Source of the DNA: Martinezella tropici | GTDB taxonomy: Bacteria; Pseudomonadota; Alphaproteobacteria; Rhizobiales; Rhizobiaceae | Assembly: GCA_000799755.1 (NCBI GenBank) | Contig: JUHI01000010.1 | Span: forward strand, 1 to 64,000 | Length of the DNA: 64,000 nucleotides | Direction: 5' to 3' | Shown: positions 42,387 to 51,829 of the stretch, in pieces | How positions within the stretch are numbered: position 1 is the stretch's first letter | How the letters are laid out: every line of letters begins with the position of its first letter | Program-made: the position numbers and the translations under genes | Notes under the pieces: generated by a model | Told to the model about the DNA's origin: nothing | The model's input: only the letters and a program-made list of their open reading frames with translations | The model's database searches: none

Positions 42387-43313
42387 ATGACCGAGATTAC
42401 GGCTGCACTGGTGAAGGAACTGCGCGAAAAGTCTGGCGCAGGCATGATGGACTGCAAGAAGGCGCTGACCGAAACCAACGGCGATATCGAAGCAGCGATC
42501 GACTGGCTGCGCGCCAAGGGCATCTCCAAGGCCGACAAGAAGTCCGGCCGCACCGCCGCCGAAGGCCTGATCGCCATTGCTGGCGCCGGTCACAAGGCTG
42601 TTGTCGTCGAGCTCAACTCTGAAACCGACTTCGTTGCCCGTAACGATGCCTTCCAGGACCTCGCTCGCGGCGTCGCCGAAGTTGCGCTGTCCACCGACGG
42701 CACCGTCGAAGCCATTTCGGCTGCGACCTATCCGGCATCCGGCAAGCCCGTTGTTGATACCATCAAGGACGCGATCGCAACCATCGGCGAAAACATGACG
42801 CTCCGTCGTGCCGCCAAGCTGGAAGTCGAGCACGGCGTCGTTGCGACCTACATCCACAACGCTGCCGGCGACGGCATCGGCAAGCTCGGCGTTCTGGTCG
42901 CCCTGAAGTCTGTCGGCGACAAGGCCGTTCTGACCTCGATCGGCCGCCAGGTTGCCATGCACATTGCTGCTACCAACCCGCTCGCTATCCGCGCCGAAGA
43001 AGTCGATGCCGCCGTCGCCGAGCGCGAGCGCAACGTCTTCATCGAGCAGTCCCGCGAATCCGGCAAGCCGGAAGCCATCATCGAGAAGATGGTCGAAGGC
43101 CGTATGCGCAAGTTCTTCGAGGAAGTCGCTCTTCTCTCGCAGGCTTTCGTCATCAACCCGGACCTGACGGTCGGTGCCGCCATCAAGGAAGCTGAAAAGA
43201 CCGCCGGCGCCTCGATCGAAGTTGTCGGCATGGCCCGTCTGCTGCTCGGCGAAGGCGTCGAGAAGGAAGAAACCGACTTCGCTGCCGAAGTTGCCGCTGT
43301 CGCCAAGGGCTGA
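42387..43313 (+). CDS. tsf: Translation elongation factor Ts
   Basis: 308 residues. The N-terminal UBA-like domain (ALVKELREKSGAGMMDCKKA) and the core with ELNSETDFVARND are EF-Ts signatures. It recycles EF-Tu by exchanging GDP. AAGAGGAAGC precedes the ATG. It is followed by a hairpin (43370-43395) before pyrH. Confidence 0.97.
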   Translation: MTEITAALVKELREKSGAGMMDCKKALTETNGDIEAAIDWLRAKGISKADKKSGRTAAEGLIAIAGAGHKAVVVELNSETDFVARNDAFQDLARGVAEVALSTDGTVEAISAATYPASGKPVVDTIKDAIATIGENMTLRRAAKLEVEHGVVATYIHNAAGDGIGKLGVLVALKSVGDKAVLTSIGRQVAMHIAATNPLAIRAEEVDAAVAERERNVFIEQSRESGKPEAIIEKMVEGRMRKFFEEVALLSQAFVINPDLTVGAAIKEAEKTAGASIEVVGMARLLLGEGVEKEETDFAAEVAAVAKG

Positions 43314-43369
43314 TTGGCGAAAAGAAGACATATCCCGGTTTGGTGAAACCATATCAGGGAAAACGTATG

Positions 43370-43395
43370 GGCATCGCGTGACAACGCGGTGCCCT
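43370..43395 (+). terminator. Hairpin between tsf and pyrH
   Basis: GGGCATCGCGT and ACGCGGTGCCC form an 11-bp stem (one G-T pair) with loop GACA. The following bases TTCGTG are a poor T-run, so termination may be partial and pyrH may be both read through and separately transcribed. Confidence 0.5.
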
Positions 43396-43449
43396 TCGTG
43401 TATCCGGCTTTCACATTCATTCCCCCGGTGATCACTTCAAGGAGCTACG

Positions 43450-44169
43450 ATGTCCCAGCCGATCTACAAGCGCGTGTTGCTGAAGGCCTCCGGTGAAGCT
43501 CTAATGGGCAGTCAGGGCTTCGGTATCGACGTCACCGTCGCTGACCGGATTGCCGGCGATATCGCGCAGGCGCGCGCGATGGGGGTCGAGGTCGGCGTTG
43601 TCGTCGGCGGCGGCAATATTTTCCGCGGCGTTGCCGTGGCCTCCAAGGGCGGCGACCGCGTGACCGGCGACCATATGGGCATGCTCGGCACCGTCATCAA
43701 TGCGCTGGCGCTCGCGACCTCGCTGCGCAAGCTCGATATCGATACCGTCGTGCTCTCGGCCATCTCCATGCCGGAAATCTGCGAAAGCTTCTCGCAGCGC
43801 GCCACGCTCTATCATCTTTCGCTCGGCCGCGTGGTGATCTTTGCCGGCGGCACCGGCAACCCGTTCTTCACGACCGATTCCGCCGCAGCGCTGCGCGCCG
43901 CCGAAATGGGCGCCGAGGCGATCTTCAAGGGCACCCAGGTCGACGGCATCTATTCCGCCGACCCGAAGAAGTTCCCCGATGCCGAGCGCTTTGACCATCT
44001 GACCCACAGTCAGGTGCTCGAAAAGGGGCTTGCTGTTATGGACGTTGCCGCCGTGGCGCTTGCACGCGAAAATTCCATTCCGATCGTCGTCTTCTCCATT
44101 CACGAGAAGGGCGGCTTCGCGGAAATCTTGACCGGCGGCGGCCGTAAGACCATCGTATCAGACAATTGA
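43450..44169 (+). CDS. pyrH: Uridylate kinase
   Basis: 239 residues of the amino-acid kinase fold: LLKASGEALMG near 10, VVVGGGNIFRG near 50, and FAGGTGNPFFTTDSAAALRA near 135. It phosphorylates UMP to UDP. It is followed by frr with 55 bases between, the common bacterial order tsf-pyrH-frr. Confidence 0.97.
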   Translation: MSQPIYKRVLLKASGEALMGSQGFGIDVTVADRIAGDIAQARAMGVEVGVVVGGGNIFRGVAVASKGGDRVTGDHMGMLGTVINALALATSLRKLDIDTVVLSAISMPEICESFSQRATLYHLSLGRVVIFAGGTGNPFFTTDSAAALRAAEMGAEAIFKGTQVDGIYSADPKKFPDAERFDHLTHSQVLEKGLAVMDVAAVALARENSIPIVVFSIHEKGGFAEILTGGGRKTIVSDN

Positions 44170-44224
44170 CGTTCCTGTGGCGCCGGGTGTGCCCGGCGTC
44201 GCCTTATTTGACGGGAGTATAAAC

Positions 44225-44785
44225 ATGAGTGAAGGCACCGACCTCAAGGAACTGAAGCGCCGCATGGACGGCGCCATCGCGGCATTCAAGAGCGATATCG
44301 CCTCGCTGCGCACCGGCCGCGCATCCGCCAACATCCTCGATCCGGTCACGATCGAAGCCTATGGCTCGCGCATGCCGCTGAACCAGGTGGCGAACATCAC
44401 CGTGCCGGAACCTCGCATGCTGACCGTGTCCGTCTGGGACAAGTCGATGGTCGGCGCCGTCGAGCGCTCGATTCGCGAATCCAATCTCGGTCTCAATCCG
44501 ATCGTCGATGGTCAGAACCTGCGCATTCCGTTGCCGGAGCTCAATGAAGAGCGCCGCCGCTCGCTGGTGAAGGTTGCCCATGAATATGCCGAAAAGGCGA
44601 AGGTGGCGATTCGCCATGTCCGCCGCGACGGCATGGATGGCCTCAAAAAGGCCGAAAAAGATGGCGTAATCGGTCAAGATGAAAGCCGCTCTCTCTCCGA
44701 ACGTGTGCAGAAGATGACGGATGAGACGATTTCGGAAATCGACCGCTTGCTAGCCGACAAAGAAAAGGAAATCATGCAGGTCTGA
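44225..44785 (+). CDS. frr: Ribosome recycling factor
   Basis: 186 residues from ATG 44225, with GGGAG upstream. LRTGRASANILDPVTIEAYG and the C-terminal helix with VRRDGMDGLKKAEKDG are the RRF signature. It splits post-termination ribosomes with EF-G. A dyad CGCTTTC..GAAAGCG follows the gene near 44808-44836. Confidence 0.97.
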   Translation: MSEGTDLKELKRRMDGAIAAFKSDIASLRTGRASANILDPVTIEAYGSRMPLNQVANITVPEPRMLTVSVWDKSMVGAVERSIRESNLGLNPIVDGQNLRIPLPELNEERRRSLVKVAHEYAEKAKVAIRHVRRDGMDGLKKAEKDGVIGQDESRSLSERVQKMTDETISEIDRLLADKEKEIMQV

Positions 44786-44894
44786 TCGTATGCTGGGGAG
44801 TGTCGCGCTTTCGATTTTCGCAATATTGAAAGCGGCGGCTGCGCCCTAGATTACGAGGCCAGAGCATCTTTCCGCCGAACGAAACCGGACCCAT

Positions 44895-45641
44895 ATGTCA
44901 GCTCCTACGTTCTCTGTCGTACCCGAACACGTTGCCATCATCATGGATGGCAACGGTCGCTGGGCCAATGCGCGCGGACTGCCGCGCACCATGGGCCATC
45001 GCAAGGGCGTGGAGGCGGTTCGTGAGACGGTACGGGCGGCCGGCGATATCGGCATCAAATATCTGACGCTTTTTGCCTTTTCCTCGGAAAACTGGCGTCG
45101 CCCCGAGGCGGAGGTGAGCGATCTCCTCGGCCTCCTCAAGGCTTTCATCCGGCGGGATCTTGCCGAACTTCATCGCCAGAACGTGCGTATCCGCGTCATC
45201 GGCGATCGCACCGGCCTGCGCGGCGATATTCTGCCCTTGCTGATCGAGGCAGAGGAGACCACCAGGAACAATACGGCGCTGACTCTGGTCATCGCCTTCA
45301 ATTACGGCTCGCGCGACGAGATCACGCGTGCCTTTGCAAGTCTGGCAAAGGATGTCGAGGCGGGGCGGCTGCGCCCGCAGGATATCACACCGGAGCTGGT
45401 CGACGCCCGACTGGATACGGCCGGTATTCCCGATCCGGATCTCATCATCCGTACGAGCGGCGAGGAGCGACTGTCGAATTTCCTGCTCTGGCAGGCCGCC
45501 TATTCGGAATTCATGTTCGTGCCGGACTACTGGCCCGATTTCAGCCGCGATTTATTTTTCGCAGCGCTTGAGAAATATGCAGCGCGCGACCGGCGCTTTG
45601 GCGGCCTTTCCGGTAAGCAGGCGGCGGCCGTGGGTTCCTGA
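44895..45641 (+). CDS. uppS: Isoprenyl (undecaprenyl diphosphate) synthase
   Basis: 248 residues of the cis-prenyltransferase family: HVAIIMDGNGRWA with catalytic Asp18, FAFSSENWRRP near 64, and the IRTSGEERLSNFLLWQ segment near 195. It makes undecaprenyl diphosphate, the lipid carrier for peptidoglycan and surface polysaccharides. The stop overlaps the cdsA start by one base. Confidence 0.95.
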   Translation: MSAPTFSVVPEHVAIIMDGNGRWANARGLPRTMGHRKGVEAVRETVRAAGDIGIKYLTLFAFSSENWRRPEAEVSDLLGLLKAFIRRDLAELHRQNVRIRVIGDRTGLRGDILPLLIEAEETTRNNTALTLVIAFNYGSRDEITRAFASLAKDVEAGRLRPQDITPELVDARLDTAGIPDPDLIIRTSGEERLSNFLLWQAAYSEFMFVPDYWPDFSRDLFFAALEKYAARDRRFGGLSGKQAAAVGS

Positions 45642-46474
45642 TGACTCGCGAACTCAGGCTGCGCATAGTCTCCGGCATCATTCTCGCCGTCATCGTTCTT
45701 GTGGCCACATGGCATGGCGGCTCGGTCTTTCGCCTGCTGGCGGCGGTGATCGGCTTGCTCGTCTATTATGAATGGTCGACGATAGCGGACCTGCATGGCC
45801 GTGATCCGCAGGGAAACGCGCTCGGCTGGCTCGGGGTCGTGCTGATAGCCGGCGCCACGGCTTTGAGCGAATCGGTCTATTCCATCGAGGTTATGGTCGC
45901 CTTCATCGCAGTCGCCGCAATCATGGTTGCGATACGCAACAAGGGCTGGTGGCTGCCGGGCGGCATACTCTATGCCGGATTGACGGCGATCGCCCTTGCC
46001 GAGATTCGCGACGACGATTTTCGCGGCTTCGTGCTGATGCTGTTCGTCTTTGCGACGGTCTGGGCGACGGACATTTTCGCCTATTTCGTCGGCCGCGCCA
46101 TCGGTGGGCCGAAACTGGCGCCGCGCATATCGCCGGGCAAGACATGGTCAGGCGCGATCGGCGGCGCCATCGCGGCCGTCATCGCGGGAACGGCGGTGGT
46201 CTGGAGCTTCTTTTCCGCCGATGATTTGTGGATTCCTCTCCTCGCCCTGGTGCTTTCCATCTGCAGCCAGATCGGTGACCTTTTCGAGTCGTTTATAAAG
46301 CGCAAATTTGGCGTGAAAGACTCCAGCCACCTGATTCCCGGCCATGGCGGCGTCATGGATCGGGTCGATGGACTAATTTTTGCTTGTTTTGCAGCGTTTT
46401 TGTTGGCTATCGTAATATCGCTGACAATGAGCGGCGAGACCTTTTCATTGGGCGGCGTTCTGCTCGGGGTCTGA
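45641..46474 (+). CDS. cdsA: Phosphatidate cytidylyltransferase
   Basis: 277 residues with about eight membrane helices. The CDP-alcohol signature IKRKFGVKDSSHLIPGHGG with MDRVD follows near residue 220. It makes CDP-diacylglycerol, the branch point of phospholipid synthesis. dxr, which sits between cdsA and rseP in many bacteria, is absent; rseP follows after 24 bases. Confidence 0.95.
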   Translation: MTRELRLRIVSGIILAVIVLVATWHGGSVFRLLAAVIGLLVYYEWSTIADLHGRDPQGNALGWLGVVLIAGATALSESVYSIEVMVAFIAVAAIMVAIRNKGWWLPGGILYAGLTAIALAEIRDDDFRGFVLMLFVFATVWATDIFAYFVGRAIGGPKLAPRISPGKTWSGAIGGAIAAVIAGTAVVWSFFSADDLWIPLLALVLSICSQIGDLFESFIKRKFGVKDSSHLIPGHGGVMDRVDGLIFACFAAFLLAIVISLTMSGETFSLGGVLLGV

Positions 46475-46498
46475 TACTAACACGAACAGGATCGTTGC

Positions 46499-48172
46499 AT
46501 GGGTAGCGCGGCTGGCTTCATCGGTTTCTTGACGAACAACGTCATCACTTTCGTCTTTGTGCTGTCGTTGCTCGTCTTTGTGCACGAAATGGGCCATTAT
46601 CTGGTCGGCCGCTGGTCCGGCATTCGCATCATGGCCTTCTCGATCGGCTTCGGGCCGGAGATCGCCGGATTTACCGACAGGCACGGCACGCGCTGGAAGC
46701 TTTCCCTCATTCCGCTCGGCGGCTACGTGCGATTCTTCGGCGACGAAGATGCCTCCAGCAAGACCGACGTGGATCAGCTTGCTACGATGACGGAGGAGGA
46801 GCGCGCCCAATCTTTTGCCGGGGCCAAGCTCTGGAAGCGGGCGGCAACCGTCGCAGCCGGCCCCATCGCCAATTTCCTGCTCGCCATCGTGATTTTTGCC
46901 GTCCTCTTCAGCGTCTATGGCCGCACGGTTGCCGACCCTGTCGTGGCCATGGTGACACGCGACGGCGCTGCCGCGGAAGCCGGTATCGAGCCGGGCGACC
47001 GCCTGATTGCCGTCGACGGCAACAAAGTGACGACTTTCGATGAAGTGCAACGCTATGTCGGGCTGCGTCCGGGCCGCACTATCACTCTGACTGTCGACCG
47101 CGACGGTCAGAATCGCGATTTTCGTATCGTTCCGAAACTGGTCGAGGACACGGACCAATTCGGCAACAAGATGGAGATGGGCCGCATCGGCATCGCGCTT
47201 GTCGACCCTGTCGTAACGACTGTGGAGCCGTCCGGGCCCGCGGCAAAGGCCGGTGTGCAGGCAGGAGACCGCCTGATCGCGGTCGATGGCAACAATGCCG
47301 CCACCTATTACGATATCGGTCGCTACATCGCCGAGCATCCGGGCAAGAGCGTCGTGCTGACCATACAGCGCAATGGTGTAATCCGCGATTTCCCGATAGT
47401 GCCCGAGACATTGATGGATACCGATGCGTCCGGCAGCAAGAAGGATGTCGGCAGCATAGGCATTGCGCCGATTGATCCGCTTATCGCCTCGATAGGTTCC
47501 GACGGTCCTGCTCAGACAGCGGGTCTTGAAGTCGGCGACCGTATTCTTTCTGTGGATGGACGGGAAGTCGGCTCGATCGGCGAGGTACAGCGTTTTGCAG
47601 CGGCTCACGCCGACAAGCAGATAACGTTGGCGGTCAGACGCAACGGCCAGACGCGCGACGTGGCGGTGACGCCGAAAAAGTCGGAAGAAACGGATGTCTT
47701 CGGCGCTCGGACGGAGATTGCCACGATCGGCATCGGCGACGGTCAGAAGCCGATAAGGCTGCGTTACGAGGCCTATGGGCCGCTGCAGGCGCTTGCCGAA
47801 GGCGTAAAGCAGACCGGCAGCATCGTTTCCGGCACCTTCGAATATATCGGCAATGTCATCGGCGGATACATGAAGGCCGATCAGCTTGGAGGGCCGATCA
47901 GGGTTGCACAATTGTCTGGGCAGATGGCAACCTTGGGTTTTGCGGCGGTGCTCCAATTCGCCGCCATACTTTCTGTTTCAATAGGGTTATTAAATTTGAT
48001 GCCGGTGCCGGTACTTGATGGCGGCCATCTGATGTTCTATGCGATTGAAGCCGTAAGGGGAAAACCCTTGGGTGCACGGGCACAGGATATCGCTTTCCGG
48101 ATCGGATTTGCGATGGTGCTCTCACTCATGGTGTTTGCGACCTGGAACGATATCAGTTCCAGAATAGGCTAG
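46499..48172 (+). CDS. rseP: RseP-type site-2 intramembrane protease with three PDZ-like repeats
   Basis: 557 residues. The S2P zinc site is HEMGH (29-33) in the first helix and PVPVLDGGHL with Asp507 near the C terminus; four membrane segments are expected. Between them lie three PDZ-like repeats: AGIEPGDRLIAVDG (161), AGVQAGDRLIAVDG (251) and AGLEVGDRILSVDG (341), each exactly 90 residues apart (DNA 46934-47203, 47204-47473, 47474-47743). Rhizobial RseP proteins I know are about 370 to 380 residues with one such domain, so this one is longer by two repeats. It cleaves anti-sigma factors or signal peptides within the membrane, and sits upstream of bamA. Confidence 0.93.
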   Translation: MGSAAGFIGFLTNNVITFVFVLSLLVFVHEMGHYLVGRWSGIRIMAFSIGFGPEIAGFTDRHGTRWKLSLIPLGGYVRFFGDEDASSKTDVDQLATMTEEERAQSFAGAKLWKRAATVAAGPIANFLLAIVIFAVLFSVYGRTVADPVVAMVTRDGAAAEAGIEPGDRLIAVDGNKVTTFDEVQRYVGLRPGRTITLTVDRDGQNRDFRIVPKLVEDTDQFGNKMEMGRIGIALVDPVVTTVEPSGPAAKAGVQAGDRLIAVDGNNAATYYDIGRYIAEHPGKSVVLTIQRNGVIRDFPIVPETLMDTDASGSKKDVGSIGIAPIDPLIASIGSDGPAQTAGLEVGDRILSVDGREVGSIGEVQRFAAAHADKQITLAVRRNGQTRDVAVTPKKSEETDVFGARTEIATIGIGDGQKPIRLRYEAYGPLQALAEGVKQTGSIVSGTFEYIGNVIGGYMKADQLGGPIRVAQLSGQMATLGFAAVLQFAAILSVSIGLLNLMPVPVLDGGHLMFYAIEAVRGKPLGARAQDIAFRIGFAMVLSLMVFATWNDISSRIG

Positions 48173-48208
48173 TGGGACACGAGAGGAAATTACGATTTAT
48201 TTACGATG

Positions 48209-48246
48209 TTTCAAAGCCGTAGTGGCGAATGGGCCACGCTTTGAAA
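48209..48246 (+). other. Long dyad between rseP and bamA
   Basis: TTTCAAAGC (48209-48217) and GCTTTGAAA (48238-48246) pair, with GTGG/CCAC as an inner stem. It lies in the 195-base rseP-bamA gap, about 120 bases before the bamA start. There is no T-run. It may be a regulator site or an mRNA structure governing bamA. Confidence 0.55.
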
Positions 48247-48367
48247 TGAAGTAAACAGAAATTAACGTGCTCCCTTGCTTGTATGTCAAAAGCGGGTAAA
48301 ACGACACACGTGGCCGGAATCGGGTTCGCTCGAGGCTGGGGACGATTGAAAAAAGGTAAGAAGTGAA

Positions 48368-50710
48368 ATGAAGGCTGGTTCAAAATTTTTGAACGCAGTG
48401 TCGGCGGTAGCGCTGTCTGCAGGTGTTGTTGCGTCGGGCGCTGGTGTGATCACCCTTGCCTCTGTTTCAGTCGCGGAAGCAGCTGTCATTCAGCGGGTCG
48501 ATGTTCGCGGTGCTGGGCGTGTCGGCGAGACGGCTGTCCGGGACAATATCACTATTAAGCCCGGTAAGAGCTTCTCTCCCAGCGATATCGACGCTTCGGT
48601 GAAGCAGCTTTATGCCACCGGATATTTCTCCGATGTCCACATCACCGTATCGGGCAGCACGCTGGTCGTATCGGTTCAGGAAAACAAGCTCATCAATGCT
48701 GTCGTCTTCAACGGCAACCGCAAGATCAAGGATGACAAGCTTCAGGGCATCATCCAGACCCATGCGGCAGGCCCGTATAACGAGGCGACCGTCCAGGCTG
48801 ACGTCAAGACCATCAAGGATGCCTATGCATCCATCGGTCGTAACGATGTCCAGGTAACGACGCAGACCGCCGAAGTCGCGCCGGGCCGCCTGAATGTGGC
48901 CTTCGTCGTCAACGAGGGCGATCGTACCAAGATCGACAAGATCAATTTCTCGGGCAACCAGGCTTACGGCAGCGGCCGTCTCGCTTCGGTCATCAGCACC
49001 AAGAAGAGCAATTTCCTGTCGTTCCTCACGCGTAAGGACGTCTATACGCCCGAGCGTCTGCAGAGCGACCAGGATCAGCTGCGCCAGTTCTACTACAACC
49101 ATGGTTACGCCGATTTCCGCGTTATCAGCGCCGATGCGACGCTGAATGAGCAGAGCAATGAATACACGCTGAACTTCAATGTCGATGAAGGCCCGCGTTA
49201 TACCTACGGCGACATCAATGTCATCTCGACGGTCGACGGCATCAATGCCGACGAACTGAAGGGTCTCGTCATCACCCACAAGGGCGATACCTATAGCGCC
49301 AAGGATATCCAGACTTCGATCGAGAACATTTCCAAGCGTGTCGCGGCTGCCGGCTATCCGTTCGCCCGCATCACGCCGCGTGGCAATCGTGATCTCACGG
49401 GTCATACCATCGGCATCGAATATCTCGTCGATCAGGGCGAGCGCGCCTATGTCGAGCGTATCGAAATCCGCGGCAATACCCGTACGCGTGATTACGTCAT
49501 TCGCCGCGAGTTCGATCTCAACGAAGGTGATGCCTTCAACCAGGAAATGATCACCCGCGCCAAGCGTCGTCTTGATGCGCTGGGTTATTTCACCAAGGTC
49601 GATATCTCGACGGCACAGGGCAGCGCTCCGGACCGCGTCATCGTCATCGTCAACGTCGAAGACCAGCCGACCGGCTCGTTCGGTATCGGTGCCGGTTACG
49701 CCGTCGGCAACAATGGTGGTCTGCTGCTGGAGGCTTCGGTCGAAGAAAAGAACTTCCTCGGCCGCGGTCAGTACATCCGTCTTGCTGCAGGTGCCGGTAC
49801 GGAAGGCAATCGTACCTACAACATCTCGTTCACCGAGCCTTACTTCCTCGGTTATCGTCTTGCTGCAGGTTTCGATATCTTTAAAAACCAGACGTCGAGC
49901 GCCGATTACTACGACTATTCGGAGGAAGGCTTCTCGCTGCGCGTCACCGCGCCGATCACCGAGAACCTGGCGACGACCCTGCGCTATAACTACAAGCGCC
50001 TGACCTATGACGGCACGAACGATTGGCAGGACAATCTTTCACGCGCCTATGTCAATCTCATTGAGAACGGCCCGTGGGTTCAGTCGACGGTTTCGCAGAC
50101 CTTCACCTACAACACGCTGGATGACCAGAATCTGCCGCGTGAAGGTATCATCGCCAAGTTCACGCATGAATTTGCGGGTCTCGGCGGCGACTCCAACTTC
50201 TACAAGCTGAGCGGCAAGGCCCGTTACTACAAGATGATCAGCGACGAAGCCGATATCATCGGCTCGCTGACGATCGGTGCGGGTTACGTGATGCCGACGG
50301 ATGGCAGCAAGCTGAACGTCTTTGACCAGTTCACGCTTGGTGGCCGTGAAATCCGCGGCTTCCAGAATGCCGGTATCGGTCCGCGCGTCGGCAATAACGA
50401 CAACAACCCGCTCGGTGGCACGACCTACTTCACCGCTTCGGCTGAAGCCAGCATGCCGATGCCAGGCATACCGCAGGATATCGGTCTGCGTATCGCAGCA
50501 TTCGCGGATGCGGGTACGCTCTATGGCAACAAGGCGAATTCCTTCGGCGATGCGGTTTACAACGACAGCTCGATCCGAGCCTCGCTCGGCGCGGGTCTGA
50601 TTTGGTCGTCGCCGTTCGGTGTCATTCGCGTTGACTATGCTGTGCCGGTTCTCAAGCAGGATTACGACCAGGTTGAGAATTTCCGGTTTGGCATCGCCAA
50701 CCAGTTCTGA
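48368..50710 (+). CDS. bamA: Outer membrane protein assembly factor BamA
   Basis: 780 residues. A signal peptide (first ~38, ending VAEA) is followed by POTRA domains (from IQRVDVRGAGRVG to about residue 430) and the Omp85 beta-barrel, with YIRLAAGAGTEGNRTYNISF and the C-terminal FRFGIANQF, whose last Phe is the outer-membrane insertion signal. VRG or IRG motif boxes appear in the barrel (GGREIRGFQNAGIGPRVG). It inserts beta-barrel proteins in the outer membrane. The rseP-bamA-lpxD order is conserved in Gram-negatives. Confidence 0.97.
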   Translation: MKAGSKFLNAVSAVALSAGVVASGAGVITLASVSVAEAAVIQRVDVRGAGRVGETAVRDNITIKPGKSFSPSDIDASVKQLYATGYFSDVHITVSGSTLVVSVQENKLINAVVFNGNRKIKDDKLQGIIQTHAAGPYNEATVQADVKTIKDAYASIGRNDVQVTTQTAEVAPGRLNVAFVVNEGDRTKIDKINFSGNQAYGSGRLASVISTKKSNFLSFLTRKDVYTPERLQSDQDQLRQFYYNHGYADFRVISADATLNEQSNEYTLNFNVDEGPRYTYGDINVISTVDGINADELKGLVITHKGDTYSAKDIQTSIENISKRVAAAGYPFARITPRGNRDLTGHTIGIEYLVDQGERAYVERIEIRGNTRTRDYVIRREFDLNEGDAFNQEMITRAKRRLDALGYFTKVDISTAQGSAPDRVIVIVNVEDQPTGSFGIGAGYAVGNNGGLLLEASVEEKNFLGRGQYIRLAAGAGTEGNRTYNISFTEPYFLGYRLAAGFDIFKNQTSSADYYDYSEEGFSLRVTAPITENLATTLRYNYKRLTYDGTNDWQDNLSRAYVNLIENGPWVQSTVSQTFTYNTLDDQNLPREGIIAKFTHEFAGLGGDSNFYKLSGKARYYKMISDEADIIGSLTIGAGYVMPTDGSKLNVFDQFTLGGREIRGFQNAGIGPRVGNNDNNPLGGTTYFTASAEASMPMPGIPQDIGLRIAAFADAGTLYGNKANSFGDAVYNDSSIRASLGAGLIWSSPFGVIRVDYAVPVLKQDYDQVENFRFGIANQF

Positions 50711-50761
50711 TATCGGCAGTCCAGAACTTCGGGCTTGAACACCGTTCTGGAGCTGGTGCTT

Positions 50762-51829
50762 ATGGAACATACTGGTTTTTTTCCGCCCCATGGTGGCGTC
50801 AGCTTGAAACAGCTGGCCGAGCATCTTGGGGCGGAGCTTGCTGATGCGGCCTCTTCGGAGGTCGTCATCAGATCTATCGCTCCTGTCTATCGGGCAGGCG
50901 ACGGCGACATCTGCTATATTCTTTCCCGAAAGAATCGGGCTGAGCTGGAGACGTGCAAGGCTTCGGCCATCATCTGCCTCCCTGCGCTGAAATCTTTCGT
51001 CCCCGATCATATTCCGGTGCTTCTGTCGAAGAAGCCGCATACCGATTTCGCTATTGCCGGTGCCTTGCTGCATCCGCAAGCCATGCGACCGGTCGCGTTT
51101 ACTGCAAATCCGGGTGTGATTTCGCCTGCAGCCACGATTGATGCAACAGCCAAGCTGGAGACCAACGTTGGTGTGGAGCCGGGCGCGATCATCGGTCCGG
51201 GCGCGGAGATCGGCGAGGGGACTTATATCGGACCCAATGCCCTGATCGGACCGGGCGTCAAGATCGGGCGCAATTGCAGCATCGGCGGCGGGGCAAGCGT
51301 GCTCTGCGCCTATCTCGGCAACAGTGTCATCGTTCATAACGGCGCGCGTATCGGCCAGGACGGTTTCGGTTATGCGCCGGGGCCGCGCGGCATGGTCAAG
51401 ATCGTGCAGATCGGCCGCGTCATCATTCAGGACAATGTCGAGATCGGCGCCAATACGACGATCGATCGCGGCACTATGGATGATACTGTGATCGGCGAGG
51501 GCACCAAGATCGACAATCAGGTTCAGATCGGACATAACGTCCGCATCGGTCGCCACTGTGCGATTGTCAGTCAGGTCGGCATTGCCGGCAGCACCGTAAT
51601 CGGCGATGGCGTGCAGATCGGTGGCCAGGCGGGTCTGAACGGGCATATCCATATCGGCGACGGCGCGCAGATCGGTGCCAAGAGCGGCGTCATGAACAGC
51701 ATCCCGGCGGGCGAGCGCTATGCGGGGCTTCCGGCGCGGCCGCTTTGGGATTTTCTAAGGGAATCGGCGGAGATCGCGAAGCGGTCAGGAGCCAGAGACA
51801 AGAAAGACGGGAGTGCGGAGCATGACTGA
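50762..51829 (+). CDS. lpxD: UDP-3-O-(3-hydroxyacyl)glucosamine N-acyltransferase
   Basis: 355 residues from ATG 50762, matching the rhizobial MEH.FFPPH start; the frame is open 9 codons earlier. The N-terminal uridine-binding domain is followed by a left-handed beta-helix of hexapeptides, and IDNQVQIGHNVRIGRHCAI carries the catalytic His. It adds the second acyl chain of lipid A. It overlaps fabZ by 8 bases. Confidence 0.96.
   Translation: MEHTGFFPPHGGVSLKQLAEHLGAELADAASSEVVIRSIAPVYRAGDGDICYILSRKNRAELETCKASAIICLPALKSFVPDHIPVLLSKKPHTDFAIAGALLHPQAMRPVAFTANPGVISPAATIDATAKLETNVGVEPGAIIGPGAEIGEGTYIGPNALIGPGVKIGRNCSIGGGASVLCAYLGNSVIVHNGARIGQDGFGYAPGPRGMVKIVQIGRVIIQDNVEIGANTTIDRGTMDDTVIGEGTKIDNQVQIGHNVRIGRHCAIVSQVGIAGSTVIGDGVQIGGQAGLNGHIHIGDGAQIGAKSGVMNSIPAGERYAGLPARPLWDFLRESAEIAKRSGARDKKDGSAEHD

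Noticed and set aside
46445..47956. Minus-strand frame opposite rseP
   Set aside because: Its apparent repeats are the reverse complement of the PDZ repeats of rseP.
50039..51652. Minus-strand frame over bamA and lpxD with periodic Asp/Ala
   Set aside because: The periodicity comes from the hexapeptide repeats of lpxD read backwards.
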